Shown in pieces: positions 31,531 to 43,810 of a stretch of 64,000 nt of DNA. The position numbers and the translations under genes are program-made. The DNA is from Prorocentrum cordatum (Eukaryota > Sar > Dinophyceae > Prorocentrales > Prorocentraceae): positions 363,657 through 427,656 of the forward strand of contig CAUYUJ010016294.1 in the NCBI GenBank assembly GCA_963575745.1, in the 5' to 3' direction. The notes beneath the pieces are model-generated. The model had not been told where the DNA came from. It saw only the letters and a list, made by a program, of their open reading frames with translations, and made no database searches. Position 1 is the first letter of the stretch. Each line of letters begins with the position of its first letter.

Positions 31531-32097
31531 CACCAAACCATGTGTATGTTGTGTAGACATAATAACGGTTATTACAATTCGGGCTCGGCCTACATAATTC
31601 ACATATCGATGTCTACACACCGATCTGACATATGCAGCTTAGAGTGGGTGTGATTTCAAATCGACGCTTATAGCATGTGGGCACGGTCGCGTGACGACAG
31701 TTCATGTGTACATATCCCCCCAAGTTGATATTGTAGTTATGCGGTCAGTTGGTGCGGGTAATGGCAATGTACACACCATGTCCGACGGTTGGTAATATGC
31801 CATATGCATGTCGACAATCAACTATCCGTCGCAGTGGCGACACTGGCGTGAATATAACAACCGCCCATCACAACTAACACTGGTGGCGCGATGATAATTG
31901 ACGCTCAAGTGACAGCCTGGGCGCGGTGATAGCTTGCGACCATGGGTGCGATGATAGCCGACGCGCACATGACCATTTGAGCGTGATGATAGCTAGTGCC
32001 GCATAACATGATGATTGATTGAGGGTTCCATGGCGAGCTGGCTCGAGTGCCGAGCTGGTTCGCGCCTGCGCGCGTGAGCTTCGACTGGGAGCTGGGG
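31531..32097. other. Intergenic, no gene seen
   Basis: Moderate-GC DNA with a GCGATGATAGC repeat around 31890-31990 just before the next probable start codon. Confidence 0.5.
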
Positions 32098-32790
32098 ATG
32101 GCGCCCAAGAAGAAGAGCAGTTTCGTGAAGAAGGACATGCTGTGTTTAATTGTTCATATTTCACTCACATACTAGGTGTTACGTATTTATGACATATATG
32201 CTGACATCATTACCAGTCCCACCCCCTCCCATGCGCACACGCGCACTCGTTTCGCTCCGAGAGGACACCGTGCTCAAGCGCAAGCCTGCCGCTGCAACGG
32301 CTACAGACATCGTGCCGTTCAACGACAAAGGGGCCCTCTCGTTGTAAATACATGATCCCCTCATACTCATCCTCGCAATCCTTCCGTACACATCCTCGTA
32401 CTCGTCGTCCCCGTCCTCATATTATTAGTCTTGGTCGTCGTTCCTATCCCCCCCCCCCGCCCATCCTCTTACTCCTCCCCCGCCGATGTATCCTCCTCCT
32501 CCTTCTCCTATAGTATCGAGTTCCATATATGGTTTCACTGTGCTAATCGTCCTCGTCAGACCCCTCCCTCCCCCCCCGCCCCTCACCAATCGCCCCCCCC
32601 CCCCCCCCGTGCCCGTGCTCGCCCCCGCCCTCGTCCTCGTCTGCATCGCCATCCTCCTGCTCCCACCCGCCCACCGCGTCCCCTCTCGCGCGTGGCTCCC
32701 AGGAGGGCGCTCGCGAAGCTTGTGGCCATGTGCGAGGGCAAAAGCTTCGAGAAGCGACAAGAACTGTATCGGACCCGATTTGACATATTA
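32098..32790 (+). CDS. Putative 5' exons of a Lys-rich multi-exon gene
   Basis: ATG at 32098 opens MAPKKKSSFVKKDM, a basic N-terminus, followed by a possible GT donor at 32141. A second exon-like frame up to 32345 reads VSLREDTVLKRKPAAATAT and FNDKGALS, with a donor-like GTT|GTAAAT. After a pyrimidine-rich intron, CCCAG|GAGGGC at 32703 opens ALAKLVAMCEGKSFEKRQEL. KRKPAAA recalls basic repeats of dinoflagellate proteins. Exact joins between these three pieces are not proven, and no function is recognised. Confidence 0.45.
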
Positions 32791-34184
32791 TTGTTTATGA
32801 GCGCGTCGAACTGTCGGATCGCAGCATGCGGTGATCGCGTCGCAATCCCACCAGCCCTCTGGGCGCATATCTTCTTCCACCCCTCCCCCGTCCCCCTTGC
32901 GTGGGGAGGGGTTTACTCTCCCCCTGCCCCCCCCCCCTGGACCTGGGCGGAGGGTTTCGCGACCGGTCGGACGGTTCTGTTGGCCCCAATATGGCTTCAA
33001 GAGCGCGTCAGAGAACCCGAGATAACCTCCAATATGTCCCAAGATAGCGCCAGATCGCGTAAGATGGTTCCCAAGATGTTCCAAGATGCCCAAATACTGC
33101 CCCAAGACAGCTTCACGTGGCCAAAGAGCTCCCCAAGGAGGCCCCGAAGAGGCCAAACTCGCCCCGAAACCTTAAGAACATCATTGTGTTTGCTTTCTCG
33201 CCGTTTCGCTCCCGATGACCACCCAAGGCCCCAAGACGGCTCAAATATGGCACAAAAGGGCCCCACAAGAGGCCCAAGCGAGCCCCAGCACGGCCCCAAG
33301 AGCGCCCAAGATCGTTCCAATAGCGCCCCAAGAGCGCCCCAAGAGGCGATGGTCGGAGTTCCTGAGGGGGAGGCTAATTCGGGATCGCCTTCGTCGATCG
33401 ATCTCCTCCAAGATGGCCCCGCGAGCGCCCCTACAGCCCCCGAGAGCGCCCCGAGAGCGCCCCAAGAGGCGTCCAGACGGCCCCACGAGGCGCCCAAGAG
33501 GCCTCCAAGAGGCTCACAAGAGACCCCCAATTAGCCTTAAGAGGATCTCCGAAATTCATGTAATACGTTTCTTGCTCGTCGGTTTGCCGTCCTCTTCAAT
33601 GTATCATTCCCCTCTTCCTCCTCCTCCTCATTATCCTCCTTCTCCTCCTTATCATCCCTCTGCTCCCTCCCCTCCTTCTCGTCCTCATCGTCCTCTCCCT
33701 AATCCATCCTCCTCATCATTATCCACCTCATCCTCCTCGTCCTCCTCTCCCCCCCCCCCCTCCGACGGGGATGCCTTCTCCGTCCCCCCCCTCTTGGTGC
33801 ACGTGATAGTCTCCCCCGCCCTTTGTTATTATGCATGCTCCCCGACTTCCCTGATCACTTCAACTCCCCTGGACATCGTTTCTGGATGGGCTGGTGGGGA
33901 TACGCGAAGCGTCAACGATGTAGGGTTGGAAACGTAGTGGTGTGATTTCAACTATACTACGTCGTGCAATGCTCGTGGAAGCGACATGCCGTGTCGTCAT
34001 CTACGATTGGCCATGGCGTGCTATGTTGACATTCATTGGCCATGTCAGTGTAATCGTGCCGAAATGTCGAGTCACGTTGCGATGGGCTGTGGTCACACGC
34101 GTGTATGTGATGTTTACAAGGCAGTGGCATTATCAATGTGTTGGCGTCTGACAACGGCTCTTAACGTTATATGCCGTAACCAAC
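32791..34184. other. Presumed intron: CCCAAGATG units and CTCC tract
   Basis: 33,000-33,540 repeats the CAAGATGTTCCAAGATGCCC and GCGCCCCAAGAGGC units also found at 30430-30950. 33,590-33,760 is TCCTCC-rich. No exon is supported. Confidence 0.5.
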
Positions 34185-35107
34185 AAGACGGCTCTCAGCC
34201 TACACGGAGATCCAGAAGATCCAGCTCAGATCCGCGCGATCTTCGACGAAGCTGAGATGCGCCGCTTGCACGGTGCCTTCGGCACGGCGAGGAAGCACTC
34301 CGACGACGCGCAAGCTGCTTTCGCGGAGGCCCCCTCACACGTCGTCATTATGTGCAATCGTGTCAATACCAATCGTTCTCGTAGGTTATTCATCCACGTT
34401 CGGGGTTACCACCATCGCGTATGTTCGTAGTCGTACCGTTCCGCGTGTCACGTCGCACCCAAAATCCTTCTCGTCATCCCACGCACCATCGTCTCACTTA
34501 CCCTTCTGGCCCCCCCGCCCGCCTCGCATCCACGCCCGCGACCCCGACCCCAGGCTGCTGTCAGCAAGGGCGGCCGCAAGAACGAGAACAAGCAGAAACT
34601 CCTGGCGGCGTGTTTGAAGGACCGCTGCGTAGCCGACACGAACCGAGCCGATCCGACCGATTTGAGCCGACCGAACCGACCGCTCGACAGAACCGACCGA
34701 TCGATCTACCGAACCGAACCGAACCGACCGATCGATAGTCGACACGACCGAACCGACCGATCGGTATAACGGGAGTTGATCGGAGTGGATTACATGAGCG
34801 ATGCGATTTGGCATGTAGATTGTGTGAGGGGGTGACAGGCATGGTCAGAGGACTTGATCAGTATAGAATGGGCGGGGACGGACTGGCAGAGAGAGAGTAT
34901 GATCGACGGGCAGCCAGGACCCCAAGATGGAGGAGTCGCTCTGGCACACCGCTGTATCGATCGGCTACTCCGAGAGCATCAAGCAGGACAAGCGCTGGCT
35001 CAGCTTGAAGCACTTAGAGGACAAGTACGGCGTGGACGAGGCCGCCGAGATGGTCGAGGGCAAGCTGTTGATGGAGCTTCGGGTTATCGAATCGTTTGTA
35101 GAGCCTG
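34185..35107 (+). CDS. Three probable exons, unknown family
   Basis: About 34185-34327 encodes KTALSLHGDPEDPAQIRAIF and RRLHGAFGTARKHSDDAQA. 34554-34628 (CCCCAG|GCTGCT ... CGCTGC|GTAGCC, exactly 25 codons) encodes SKGGRKNENKQKLLAACLK. 34927-35107 (starts MEESLWHT, ends CCTG|GTATGT) encodes KQDKRWLSLKHLEDKYGVDE. The last resembles a Trp-Leu-Lys, KYG-containing segment I associate with an expanded dinoflagellate family of unknown role. The gap at 34640-34790 is a CGAACCGACCGAT repeat and the following intron is GGATGTTCCTGGATG repeats. Exon order and strand are consistent with one transcript. Confidence 0.5.
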
Positions 35108-35665
35108 GTATGTCCTGGAGGCCCTGGATGGTTCGGATACATGTTTCGGGACCGCCACGACATCATTGCCCTGGGTGTTCCTGGATGTTCTCAGATGTGC
35201 AGGATGATTACTCACTGGGCGTTCTTGGACGCTCTGTATGTTCCTGGAGGCCCTGGATGTTTCGGATCCGTTTCGGGTGTTTCGGAGCTGACACAGCATC
35301 ATTGCCCTGGGTGTCCCTGGATGTTCTCAGGGGCGATGGGTGATGATTCGCTGGATGTTCTTGGATACCCTGGATGTTGATGGATGCCATGGATGTCTCG
35401 GATACGTTTATGATGTTTCGGGACCAACACGACATCATTGCCCTGGGTGCTACCCTAGGTTCTCGGATGTGGTGGATGAGTATTCACTGGATGACGGTTG
35501 AAGTCCTAGATGTTCCTGCAACCCCTGGATGGTTCGGATATGTTTCGGATGTTTCGGAGACGCCTCGCCATCATCGCCTTGAATGATCATGGATGGTCTC
35601 GGATGCGCTGGATGCGTCGTCATTGATTTTCCTGAAATCCATTGATGTTCCTGGATGCACTGGGT
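35108..35665. repeat. GGATGTTCCTGGATG minisatellite intron
   Basis: Degenerate ~24-bp units around CCTGGATGTTTCGGA fill the presumed intron that begins with GTATGT at 35108. Confidence 0.8.
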
Positions 35666-35872
35666 GTTTCGGACGCCCTCTAGCCACGCCCTCCCAATGA
35701 CTCAGCCATCAATCCCGCGCCGATCCCCCCCCCCGTCCCTGGAGATTCTCGTTGGGGGGCATTCAGTGAAGCATTCGCCGAATTTTTAAATGCCGACTAA
35801 AAGCAGCCCGAACCATAGTTTCATTACGACCAGGCTGGGATTGATGGTTGAGGTGTTTGTTGCCACCCTGCC

Positions 35873-37080
35873 GAGTCGCGGAAAAACCCTGCCAACCCCG
35901 CGCGGAAACAATGGCTCGACTGCGACGACACGTTCAGCAAGCTGATGTCGCGCTCCAAGAAGCAGACGGCCACGGGTAAGAGGAAGCTACAGGACGGCGA
36001 GTTCGAAGCCATCACGTCGGGCATCGGCAAGGCGAAGTACCTTGGCGATGGCCGCGGAGGACTCGATTTTAGCGTTGTTGACGCATTCCATCGCTTGTCG
36101 TCCCTGGCACTTCCTCCATGGCCCGCGCCGTCGCAACGCCGCGCCGTTGTTTCCTAGCCCCTCGTTGTTATCATGCCCGCCCTATCCCCATCATGTTCCT
36201 ATGTCGTTCGGTAGCCCCCCTCTTCATTTCGCTCCACTTAATTCTCGCCGGCCCCCGCGTCGTCGCCCCGCGCCCTCGTCAGCCACCTCGTCGTCTCTCC
36301 CAAACTCGCGGCGTCGCCCCCAAACCCTCCCCGTCGTCGTCGTCACGAAGCCACCCGAGTCACGTCTGTCAACCAAACGCCACAAGCGTCCATGGGCAAC
36401 ATGGGCAGTGTCTCGTCCGACGACGACAACACCGACTCCGACGCACCGCTGATGAACAAGAAGGGTCGCGAGGGTGGCCGTGGCCGCGGCCGCGGCCGCG
36501 GCGGCAGCGGCCGCAGCGGCGGCGCCCGATCATCTGCGGATGGCGACACGGCGAAGGCGACGGCGCATTCCATGATGACGATGATGGGATGGGACGAGAA
36601 GCGAGCTCGATTGAGTGGGCAATCGATCGAGCGATACCGACGTCTGGGGATGACAGGGGGGGTACGAACAGGACGCGATCCTCATCTCCCGCTCATCCTC
36701 CCTGTTTCTCGGTCGATCGCTCCTCGCGGCTCGATCGCTATTTCCCAGCCGCCCCCTCTTTCTCCTTCCCCTCCTGCCAGTCTCCCCGTCCGCCCCATCT
36801 TCAATGTCCTCGTCCTCCCACCGCCGCCCCCTCCCCCCGTTTCCCCCCCCCATTCGCCCGTCGAACCCCGACGCGCGCCCCCCCCCCCGTCCGCCCGCGC
36901 ACGAGGCGAAGGCGGACGCGGCAGCCGTCAGCAAAGCCAAGGCGGCGAAGATCAAGCTGCGTGAGAGGGTGACCAACGTCGAGGCGTGGGATCGCTCCTC
37001 GTGTGACGAGCTGTCGGTGCTCGGCGATGCACAGATGTTCTACGACACGTTCGAGGCCGTCGTCTCAATAGAGGGATGTG
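35873..37080 (+). CDS. Probable exons with RGG stretch, unknown family
   Basis: 35873-36045 reads NPARKQWLDCDDTFSKLM and SGIGKAKYLGDG. 36392-36560 opens with ATG and reads MGNMGSVSSDDDNTDSD, then a GRGRGRGRGGSGRSGG stretch, an RGG-like RNA-binding motif. From 36906 (CACGAG|GCGAAG) a basic helix-like frame (SKAKAAKIKLRERV, then SVLGDAQMFYDTFEAVV) runs to about 37069. Introns between them are pyrimidine-rich. The ATG at 36392 may begin a separate gene. RNA binding is suggested only by composition. Confidence 0.45.
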
Positions 37081-37441
37081 GAGTAGGTGGGCGAGGGGGG
37101 TGGATTGGCACGTAGGAGAAGGGGAGTTGGGCATGGAAGGCGGGTAGGGGGGGGGGAACACTAGGGGGATGATATGGCGTATAAGAGGAATGGGTGTGGT
37201 AGAGAAACGGTGAGTGGGCGATGGACGAGGGGACATGGGTCGCACCCGCGCGAGATGTGGACTCTGAGAACGGGTGTGGTCCCATGACCCAACATCCAAT
37301 TTCAGTTTGGATGGGATGTGTCTCACCCCCCTCCTCCCCGCCGCTTGGCGGGATGGAGAGGTATGAAACGTATACATACTCAACCTTTGGCCATGCACCC
37401 TCCTCAACCCAGGGCCCCCAGTGCAGAGTGTGCGTCGCCAG

Positions 37442-39377
37442 GCAATGGTCCCCCTGCTGATGGCGACGGTCAAGGGCAATCAAACCAGGGCGAGCAAGAG
37501 TGACCTCGCGGAGGCCAAGAAGGTCATCGATCTCCCAACCACTCCACCTTCACATCCAACAATCCCCTCACCCCAAAACATAACCTGGCGAAGGGCCCAA
37601 CCATATGCAGTTGTGAATATCGGTTTCAGTGGCGCTACCTCTGGGTAGGGGAGACGCATGCGAACGCCCCCACTGGGGCCTTCGGTGGAGCTCCCTATGG
37701 GGCTACGAAGCGCTGCCCTGGGTGGGGGGAACCGCATGCGGATACCCCCACTGGGGCCTTCGGTGGGGCTCCATATGGGGCCACGAAACGCTGCCATGGG
37801 TGGAGGAACCGCATGCGAGCACCCCCACTGGGGCCTACGGTGGGACCACGAAACGCTGTCCTGGGTGGGGGGAACCGCATGCGGACACCTCCACTGGGGC
37901 TTTCGGTGGGGCTCCCTATGGGGCTGCGAAACGCTGCCATGGGTGGGGGAACCGCATGTGGACACCCCCACTGGGGCCTACAGTGGAGCTCCCTATGGGG
38001 CTGCGAAGCGCTGCCCTGGGTGTGGGAACCGCATGTGGACACCCCCACGGGGGCCTTCGGTGGAGCCCCCTATGGGGCTACGACTGGGTGGGGGAACCGC
38101 ATGTTGACACCCCCACTGGTGGCTTCGGTGTAGCTCCTTATGGGGTTGCAAAACGCTGCCATGGGTGGGGGGACCGCATCTTTCGGTGGAGCTCCCTATG
38201 GGGCTGCGAAACGCTGCCATGGGTGGGGGAACCGCACGTGAACACCCCCACTGGGGCTGTCGGTGGAGCCTCCGATGGGGCTACAAAACGCTGCCATGGG
38301 TGGGGGAACCGCATGTGAACACCCCCACTGGGGCCTTCGATGGAGTTCCCTATGTGGCTGAGAAAGGCTGTCATGGGTGGGGGGAACCGCATGTGGACAC
38401 CCCCACTGTGGCATCCGGTGGAGCTCCCCATGGGGCTGCGAAGCGCTGCACTGGGTGGGGGAACCGCATGTGGACACCCCCACTGGTGCCTTCGGTGGAA
38501 CCCCCTATGGGGCTACGAAACGCGTGAGAAGTGCGCCGAGAGCAGCGGCAAGGGGGGGGAGTGAGGAGGGCGGGAGGGAAGGAGAGGACTGCGGGGCGTC
38601 GTCTCTTCAAACCGAGGGCCCAACACCACAGGATGGTTGTGAAACAACTTCCCACACCCTCCCCGTCCGCACCCTCCGCCCGCCCCGACTGCCACTCCCC
38701 CCACTGCATCGTCCGCCGCCCATGTCTCCGTCTAACTCCGCTCACACCCGATATTTTTTATTCCTCCAATCTTCGTCACCATTCTTCCTCCTGCCCTCAT
38801 CCGATATTCCCATTCATCCCATATTCGTCATCCCTTCCTTCTCCTGCCCTTCCTCCAATCCTTGGTGCTCCTTCCTCCTCCTGCCCTCGTCCATATTCCC
38901 CACCTCGTCCTCCTCCTCCTCATCCACATCAGCATCCTCACCATCCGTCTCTCTATCCTCCTCCTCTTCCTCCTCCTCCTCCTCCTCCGCATCCTCCTCC
39001 TCCTCATCCTCCCCCTCCCCCATCCCCCGACGTGCAGCATGTCGCATCTGGTACCAGCCCACTGTCGGGCGTTCAGAACACGCTTTGTGTTGAGATCGTG
39101 GAACGTGCGTCGCGGTTTCGGGTGAGTTCCCATGTTAATTTCCTCATACTGTGCATGTCGTTTTACATGTGTGGGTGCTCATACTGCGAATCACTTCCTC
39201 TATGTGTGCGCATCTCGCCAGGTGCTCGATGGCGCACGCACGGTGGTGAACCAGCTCAGCGACATCATCACTGACGCCAAGCCGCCCGTGACGGCGGCCA
39301 TCAAAGTGATGGTGAACGGCCAGGCCGTCATGAAGCAGGCCAGGTCCATGAATTTGGCCATCACGGGTTTGTTCTGA
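37442..39377 (+). CDS. C-terminal three exons of a multi-exon gene
   Basis: A consistent model: exon 37442-37522 (GCCAG|GCAATG ... AAG|GTCATC, 27 codons), exon 39038-39121 (GTGCAG|CATGTC ... CGG|GTGAGT, 28 codons), exon 39222-39377 (CGCCAG|GTGCTC, stop TGA). All junctions are phase 0. The protein reads MVPLLMATVKGNQTRASK, then VASGTSPLSGVQNTLCVEI, then LDGARTVVNQLSDIITDAK and a short helix ending MNLAITGLF. The long intron 37523-39037 contains an inverted copy of the minisatellite element found at 23342, followed by a CTCCTC tract. No function is recognised. It is the clearest splice model on the plus strand. Confidence 0.65.
37577..38638 (+). repeat. Minisatellite element, copy 2 (intronic)
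   Basis: About a dozen ~75-bp units (GGGGGAACCGCATG, CACTGGGGCCTTCGGTGGAG) with the same unique flanks as copy 1 but inverted relative to it. It lies wholly inside intron 37523-39037, so its long open frames on both strands are not genes. Confidence 0.85.
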
Positions 39378-40068
39378 CGCGCCAGCCGCAGTGATTTCTT
39401 TCGGCGCATGGCGTGGCGGGCGGGGATCGCCGAACGAGGGTGGCCGTCGCATCCCCCCTCGACCATAGTATCTTTCGTTGACTAGTGCATCAATTGGGAA
39501 CCTAATAATGCACGAAGCTGGTCGTGCCTCGCGCCTCGCGGCCCGTGCTAGACATGTGCCGTGCGGCGAATTCGCCCATTGAGCGCGCGAAGATAATTGC
39601 GCGTTCCGAATCCGTCATGTTGGACGAGCGTTCGTATGGTTCCCGATTGTATGCACCTTCTCATATTGCTCTGGGCCGCGTGGGCGAAGCTGCGTGCATT
39701 TTTTTCCGTGCGTGAGACAGCGGCCCCGAGGATAGCACTCGGAGCATAGCGAGCGGTGGGCTTGCTGCGATCCACATGTGTAACACGTACCATACTTTGG
39801 CAACGTTTAACATTTATATGTATACACACATGTGTTCACTATGCATGTCATGACTGATGATAGCATGTGTTGTTCCGCCCACGCGGCGACTGTTCGGGCC
39901 TGGACTGTCGGTGTAGGATCGTGGCAACATTAAGAATTAGAGTGTCCACCCATGTGCTCAATATACATCCAATGAATGGTGACAGTCTTTGGTGTCCGCC
40001 CATGTGGCGACTGTTAGGCCTGTGCGTTTGGGGTAGGATTGCTATCTGCAGCTGTCGTTTGCCCAATA
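39378..40068. other. Intergenic with a 120-bp-spaced direct repeat
   Basis: CCGCCCAYGYGGCGACTGTT followed by a GTAGGAT core occurs at about 39872-39930 and again at 39992-40040, just before the next start codon. No gene is supported. Confidence 0.5.
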
Positions 40069-43000
40069 ATGTTGCGGCGAGCGGCCAAGCGGCGTCTCCC
40101 CACGCCAGACTCGGGGGCGTCTGCCTCCTGCTCGGGCGATGGCCGCGACTGTGATTCAGATAGTGTCCATGAGGCCGAGGAGCGCAACAGCTCGTCTTCT
40201 CTATCCGCGCTCATGCTGAAAGACTGGGCGTGGGGTCGTTTGTATGGCACTGAAGTGCATAGGTATTGCTTGGTTGCGTACCGTGACGGGATGGCGGGCG
40301 TCAAGGAAATTGCAGACATCGCGGCCATGGGGGGCTGGGTCGAACATCAGCAGAACATTCATCGAGATTTAACTCGCAAGTGCTTGAAAGATATAACATT
40401 GCCTAAACCAGAAGTGTTCCCAGTACGCTGCGTCGAGCCAGGGACTTTGAAAGTCATTCAGCATAATTGTCATTGTATGCTGCCTCACGATATGTTCAGC
40501 AGCCTGTTCCATTCGCATCGGCTTGAATTTCAAGAAACGTTCGGGTTGGAACGTGTGCCTGCCTTTTGGGCGGGTGCGAGCAGGCTCAGGGAGCTGAACG
40601 TAAGATGTCGCATGTCTCCAGCCACGTGTCGTGCGTAGACAGCGCGATCCGCTCGCAAGCAATGCCTGCAAGTGGCGCCCCAGACATGTTTCTGGAGTCT
40701 GGCATACGTTGGACAACACGGCGTCTTGGTGTGAACGACAAAAACATCAGGCAAACGCGTGCCTGAAATTTCTCTGACGTTTGACAAACGTCAGAGGTAC
40801 ATCAGACAAACGTTTGCCTGAAGTTTCTCTGACGTTTGACAACGTCAGAGAAACATCATACAAACGGTTGTCTGAAGTTTCTCTGACGTTTGGCAAACGT
40901 CAGAGAAACATCATACAAACGTTTGTCTGAAGTTTCTCTGACGTTTGACAAACGTCAGAGAAACTTCAGGCAAACGTTTATATGACGGTTGTCTGACGTT
41001 TGCCAGTCTTATGGGGCGGTGTTACAGCTCTGAAACCAATGACAGGTGCGTCGCCCAGGTTTGGTTTTACCCCCATCAAGATTCACACGGTGTGCGCCTG
41101 CAGTTTCGTCTTATTCCTTTCCAGGTCCGACCCCCGTCTCCGCAGACACCCAGTTTGGAAGATCCCTGACCGCGAGAAGCACGCCATCCCAATACGAATA
41201 CATGGCGACGGTGGTGAGATCTTAACTGCTGAGTCAATGATGGTTATATCGATGTCTGGTCTGCTTGCACGGGGCTCGACACGAGAGTTGTCATTGTTGA
41301 TAGGGGCGTGGCCGCACAGTGGCACTGCAAAGAGGAAACACCACGACGGACACGACACGTGGCACGAGATATGGCGAGTCGTTCGCTGGAGCTTGAACGC
41401 CCTCGCTCAGGGCCGCCATCCATCCAACGATACCATCGGCCGTTGCCTTTCCCGCAGACCCCCAATACATCGCCAACCTTTTGTCGGTGGCTGTCATTCT
41501 GGTTTTCGGTTTCGAACGCCTCACGTTTCGACAATTACTGGTCCATTGCGTTGTGGCGCGTAGTGTTTTCCAAACCGCTTCAAGATAATGTATTGTCCCT
41601 GGCTTGGGCTTGCTCGTCGTGGGCGGCGGATTGGAACAATGAGGATTTCGTTGCTGGCCCCCGCCGCGCCCAATTAGCAGGAGAGCTGTTGTGCGACAGC
41701 CAGACGCCATACAGAGCATGGGTATACGCAACCATGGGTGATCTCGAATTCTACGCCAACCATTTGGGAGCCCCGTCTAGCAATTCAGTCAAGATGTGTT
41801 GGGCTTGCGATGGGAACAGGTCCGACAAACCATGGAATGATTTCAACAGGGAGCCATGGGCTTTGAAACTTACGATTTGTCTCACCCCCTCCCCCCCCTT
41901 GGGAATTGGGAGAAGGTGGGCGGTGGTGGAACAGGTTGTGGGTACCGACGCGAGGGAGGACAAGGTGGCGGCGTGGGGGTGGATGGATGGGGGAAAGAGG
42001 ATGAGGGGTTGGCTTGGTTGGATGAATGACATTGTGTTAAAATCCATGCCAGAGGACCGTGCCCCGTGGATGACTCGGCCACGTGCCGAACCATACGCGT
42101 TCAACCACCATCTGTTTAATGTATGGGGGGTGCGTGGCGCGACGCTGGCGCCCGACGCCATGCACACTGTCGATTTGGGAGTAGCATCCCACGCCTTGGG
42201 AAACATATTGCACGAACTAGTGTATGAGCAGACCGCTGGTCCAGCAAACGATGCAGTCGGTATCTTGTGGAGAAAGATCAAAGAATTATATAATGATCTC
42301 GGCACGCGTGGGCATAGGATGTCGTCCCACAGCTATCGCTGATCCGCCGCTGTTTCTTGACCGTGGTATACGGCTGTGTGGTTGTATTGCGTTGGTTGGC
42401 GGTTTGGCGTGTTGTGATTTATATCATATGTGTGGTGTGGAGTGAATGGGGCGTGAACGTGTGAGCAATTTCATTTCATCTTGCGAGCCGTGTTTCTGGT
42501 GTTTCCAGAGTGCGGGCGATTCGGGCTCATTTTTTTCCTGTCTAATTCGAAAAGCCCTCACGCATACTACCCGTGTATGACTACTAAGACCAAGGCGGTT
42601 GCCCAGCGAGCGTTGCTTCCAGTTGCAGCTGCGCTGGCATCATCGTATAACGATGGTACTAGAATGCGACAGATGAGGGACGCGTGTGCGTCCAATTTGA
42701 ACACGTTCTATCAGGTCATTGAGGCTGCAGGGATGTACCTTTCAGACGAAGAGCATCAAGCATGCATGACAGCAGTTGAACGCACGTTGGTTTTTTTTTA
42801 CGGTGCGTTGGCATCGGATGCTAAATCACAAAATAAGTTTAAATGGAGTATTGTGAACAAGCATCGCCACTTCTGGCATATCGGAGAACCTACTAAATAC
42901 ATCAATTGTAGGTGGTTGTGGTGTTATCAAGCCGAAGATTTTATGCGTCACATCTGTAAGGTCGCAAGTACAGTAATGATGGGATCGCCGCTGCTCCAGC

Positions 43001-43071
43001 TGTCGTGTAAATTATGCGAGCGTTGGAGAATAGGCTACTATTTCGATTTAGTTCGGCCAAGTGCCGACTGA
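40069..43071 (+). CDS. Transposase-like multi-exon gene
   Basis: ATG at 40069 (MLRRAAKRRLPTPDSG). Exon 1 ends GAAC|GTAAGA at 40599. Exon 2 likely begins at 41125 (TTTCCAG|GTCCGAC), although its frame is one base out of step with exon 1, so a lesion or missed exon exists. Key motifs in order: AIPIRIHGDGGEIL (41190-41220), RVVRWSLNALAQG, then after a frame change near 41500 ATMGDLEFYANHLG, CWACDGN, DAMHTVDLGVASHALGN (about 42160), and a final exon from about 42574 with WSIVNKHRHFWHI, CRWLWCYQAEDFMRHI and a stop at 43071. This order matches a large dinoflagellate family that I regard as transposase-derived (HGDG and MHxxDLG as metal-binding D motifs); the fold assignment is inference. Segment 41880-42050 may be an intron. 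No terminal inverted repeats were found. Confidence 0.6.
40750..41000. repeat. 54-bp palindromic satellite inside an intron
   Basis: Four units spaced 54-55 bp, each containing CTCTGACGTTTG-N-CAAACGTCAGAG (40772-40796, 40827-40850, 40881-40905, 40936-40960). It lies between exons 1 and 2 of the transposase-like gene. Confidence 0.85.
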
Positions 43072-43489
43072 TTGGGAGCGCGCCAGAAACGGCGGGCAAT
43101 GGAGGGGCGCAACAACAAATCTCCACCGTTTCCTCATGCTCCTCCGTCTCGTTCTCCTCCGCCTCCTCCTCGTCCTCATCTTCACCCGCCTCCTCCTCCT
43201 CCTCTTCCTCCTCCTCCTCATCTGCCTCTCCCCTCATCCGCCTGTCATTCCATTTCTGTGTCATCCACAGCCTCCTCCCCCCGACCTAACAAATGCTCCC
43301 CTCGTCGTCCTCCTCCTCCTTCGTTCGCCTTCATTATTCAATTCGTCCGCGCCATCATCCGAACCTCTCTGGTCCCCCCCCCTTCCCCCACTTTACCACT
43401 TGCATTATGCATATCCCCGCTCCTGCCTCTTCGCTCCTCCCCCCGATCCCTCTCAACATCTGTATGACCGATGACGGTGATGACGATTC
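43072..43489. other. Pyrimidine-rich DNA after the transposase-like gene
   Basis: TCCTCC/CTCCTC-rich on the plus strand from 43130 to 43460. Pro/Ser/Leu-rich frames are artefacts. No gene. Confidence 0.6.
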
Positions 43490-43743
43490 TGGTGATTATG
43501 TGTGGTGGCGATATTGATGATGCTGGTAACGATGGCAATGACGATGCTGATCGTGATTGTGATGCAAGTATTGGGGTGGTGATGGTGCAGTATGTATTCG
43601 TGATGTTGATTGTGATGAACATGATGATGAAAATATTGATAACGATGATGATGATGATGAGGAGGATGATGATGATGATGGCGATGATGATGACGATGAT
43701 GCTGATGATGATGGTTATGATGCTGGTGATGTTGATGATGGTA

Positions 43744-43775
<32 letters not shown>

Positions 43776-43810
43776 GATGCTGATGATGCTGATGATGATG
43801 ATGATGAACA
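43490..43810. repeat. (GAT)n microsatellite
   Basis: Imperfect GAT tract, the counterpart of 18838-19112. Confidence 0.9.

Noticed and set aside
32431-33534. 367-codon plus-strand frame
   Set aside because: It crosses C-rich DNA and CCCAAGATG repeats shared with 30430-30950; only the short segment after 32703 looks like an exon.
40772-40960. Regularly spaced palindromes resembling a CRISPR array
   Set aside because: The ~30-bp spacers are near-identical to each other, there are no cas genes, and the setting is eukaryotic intron DNA.
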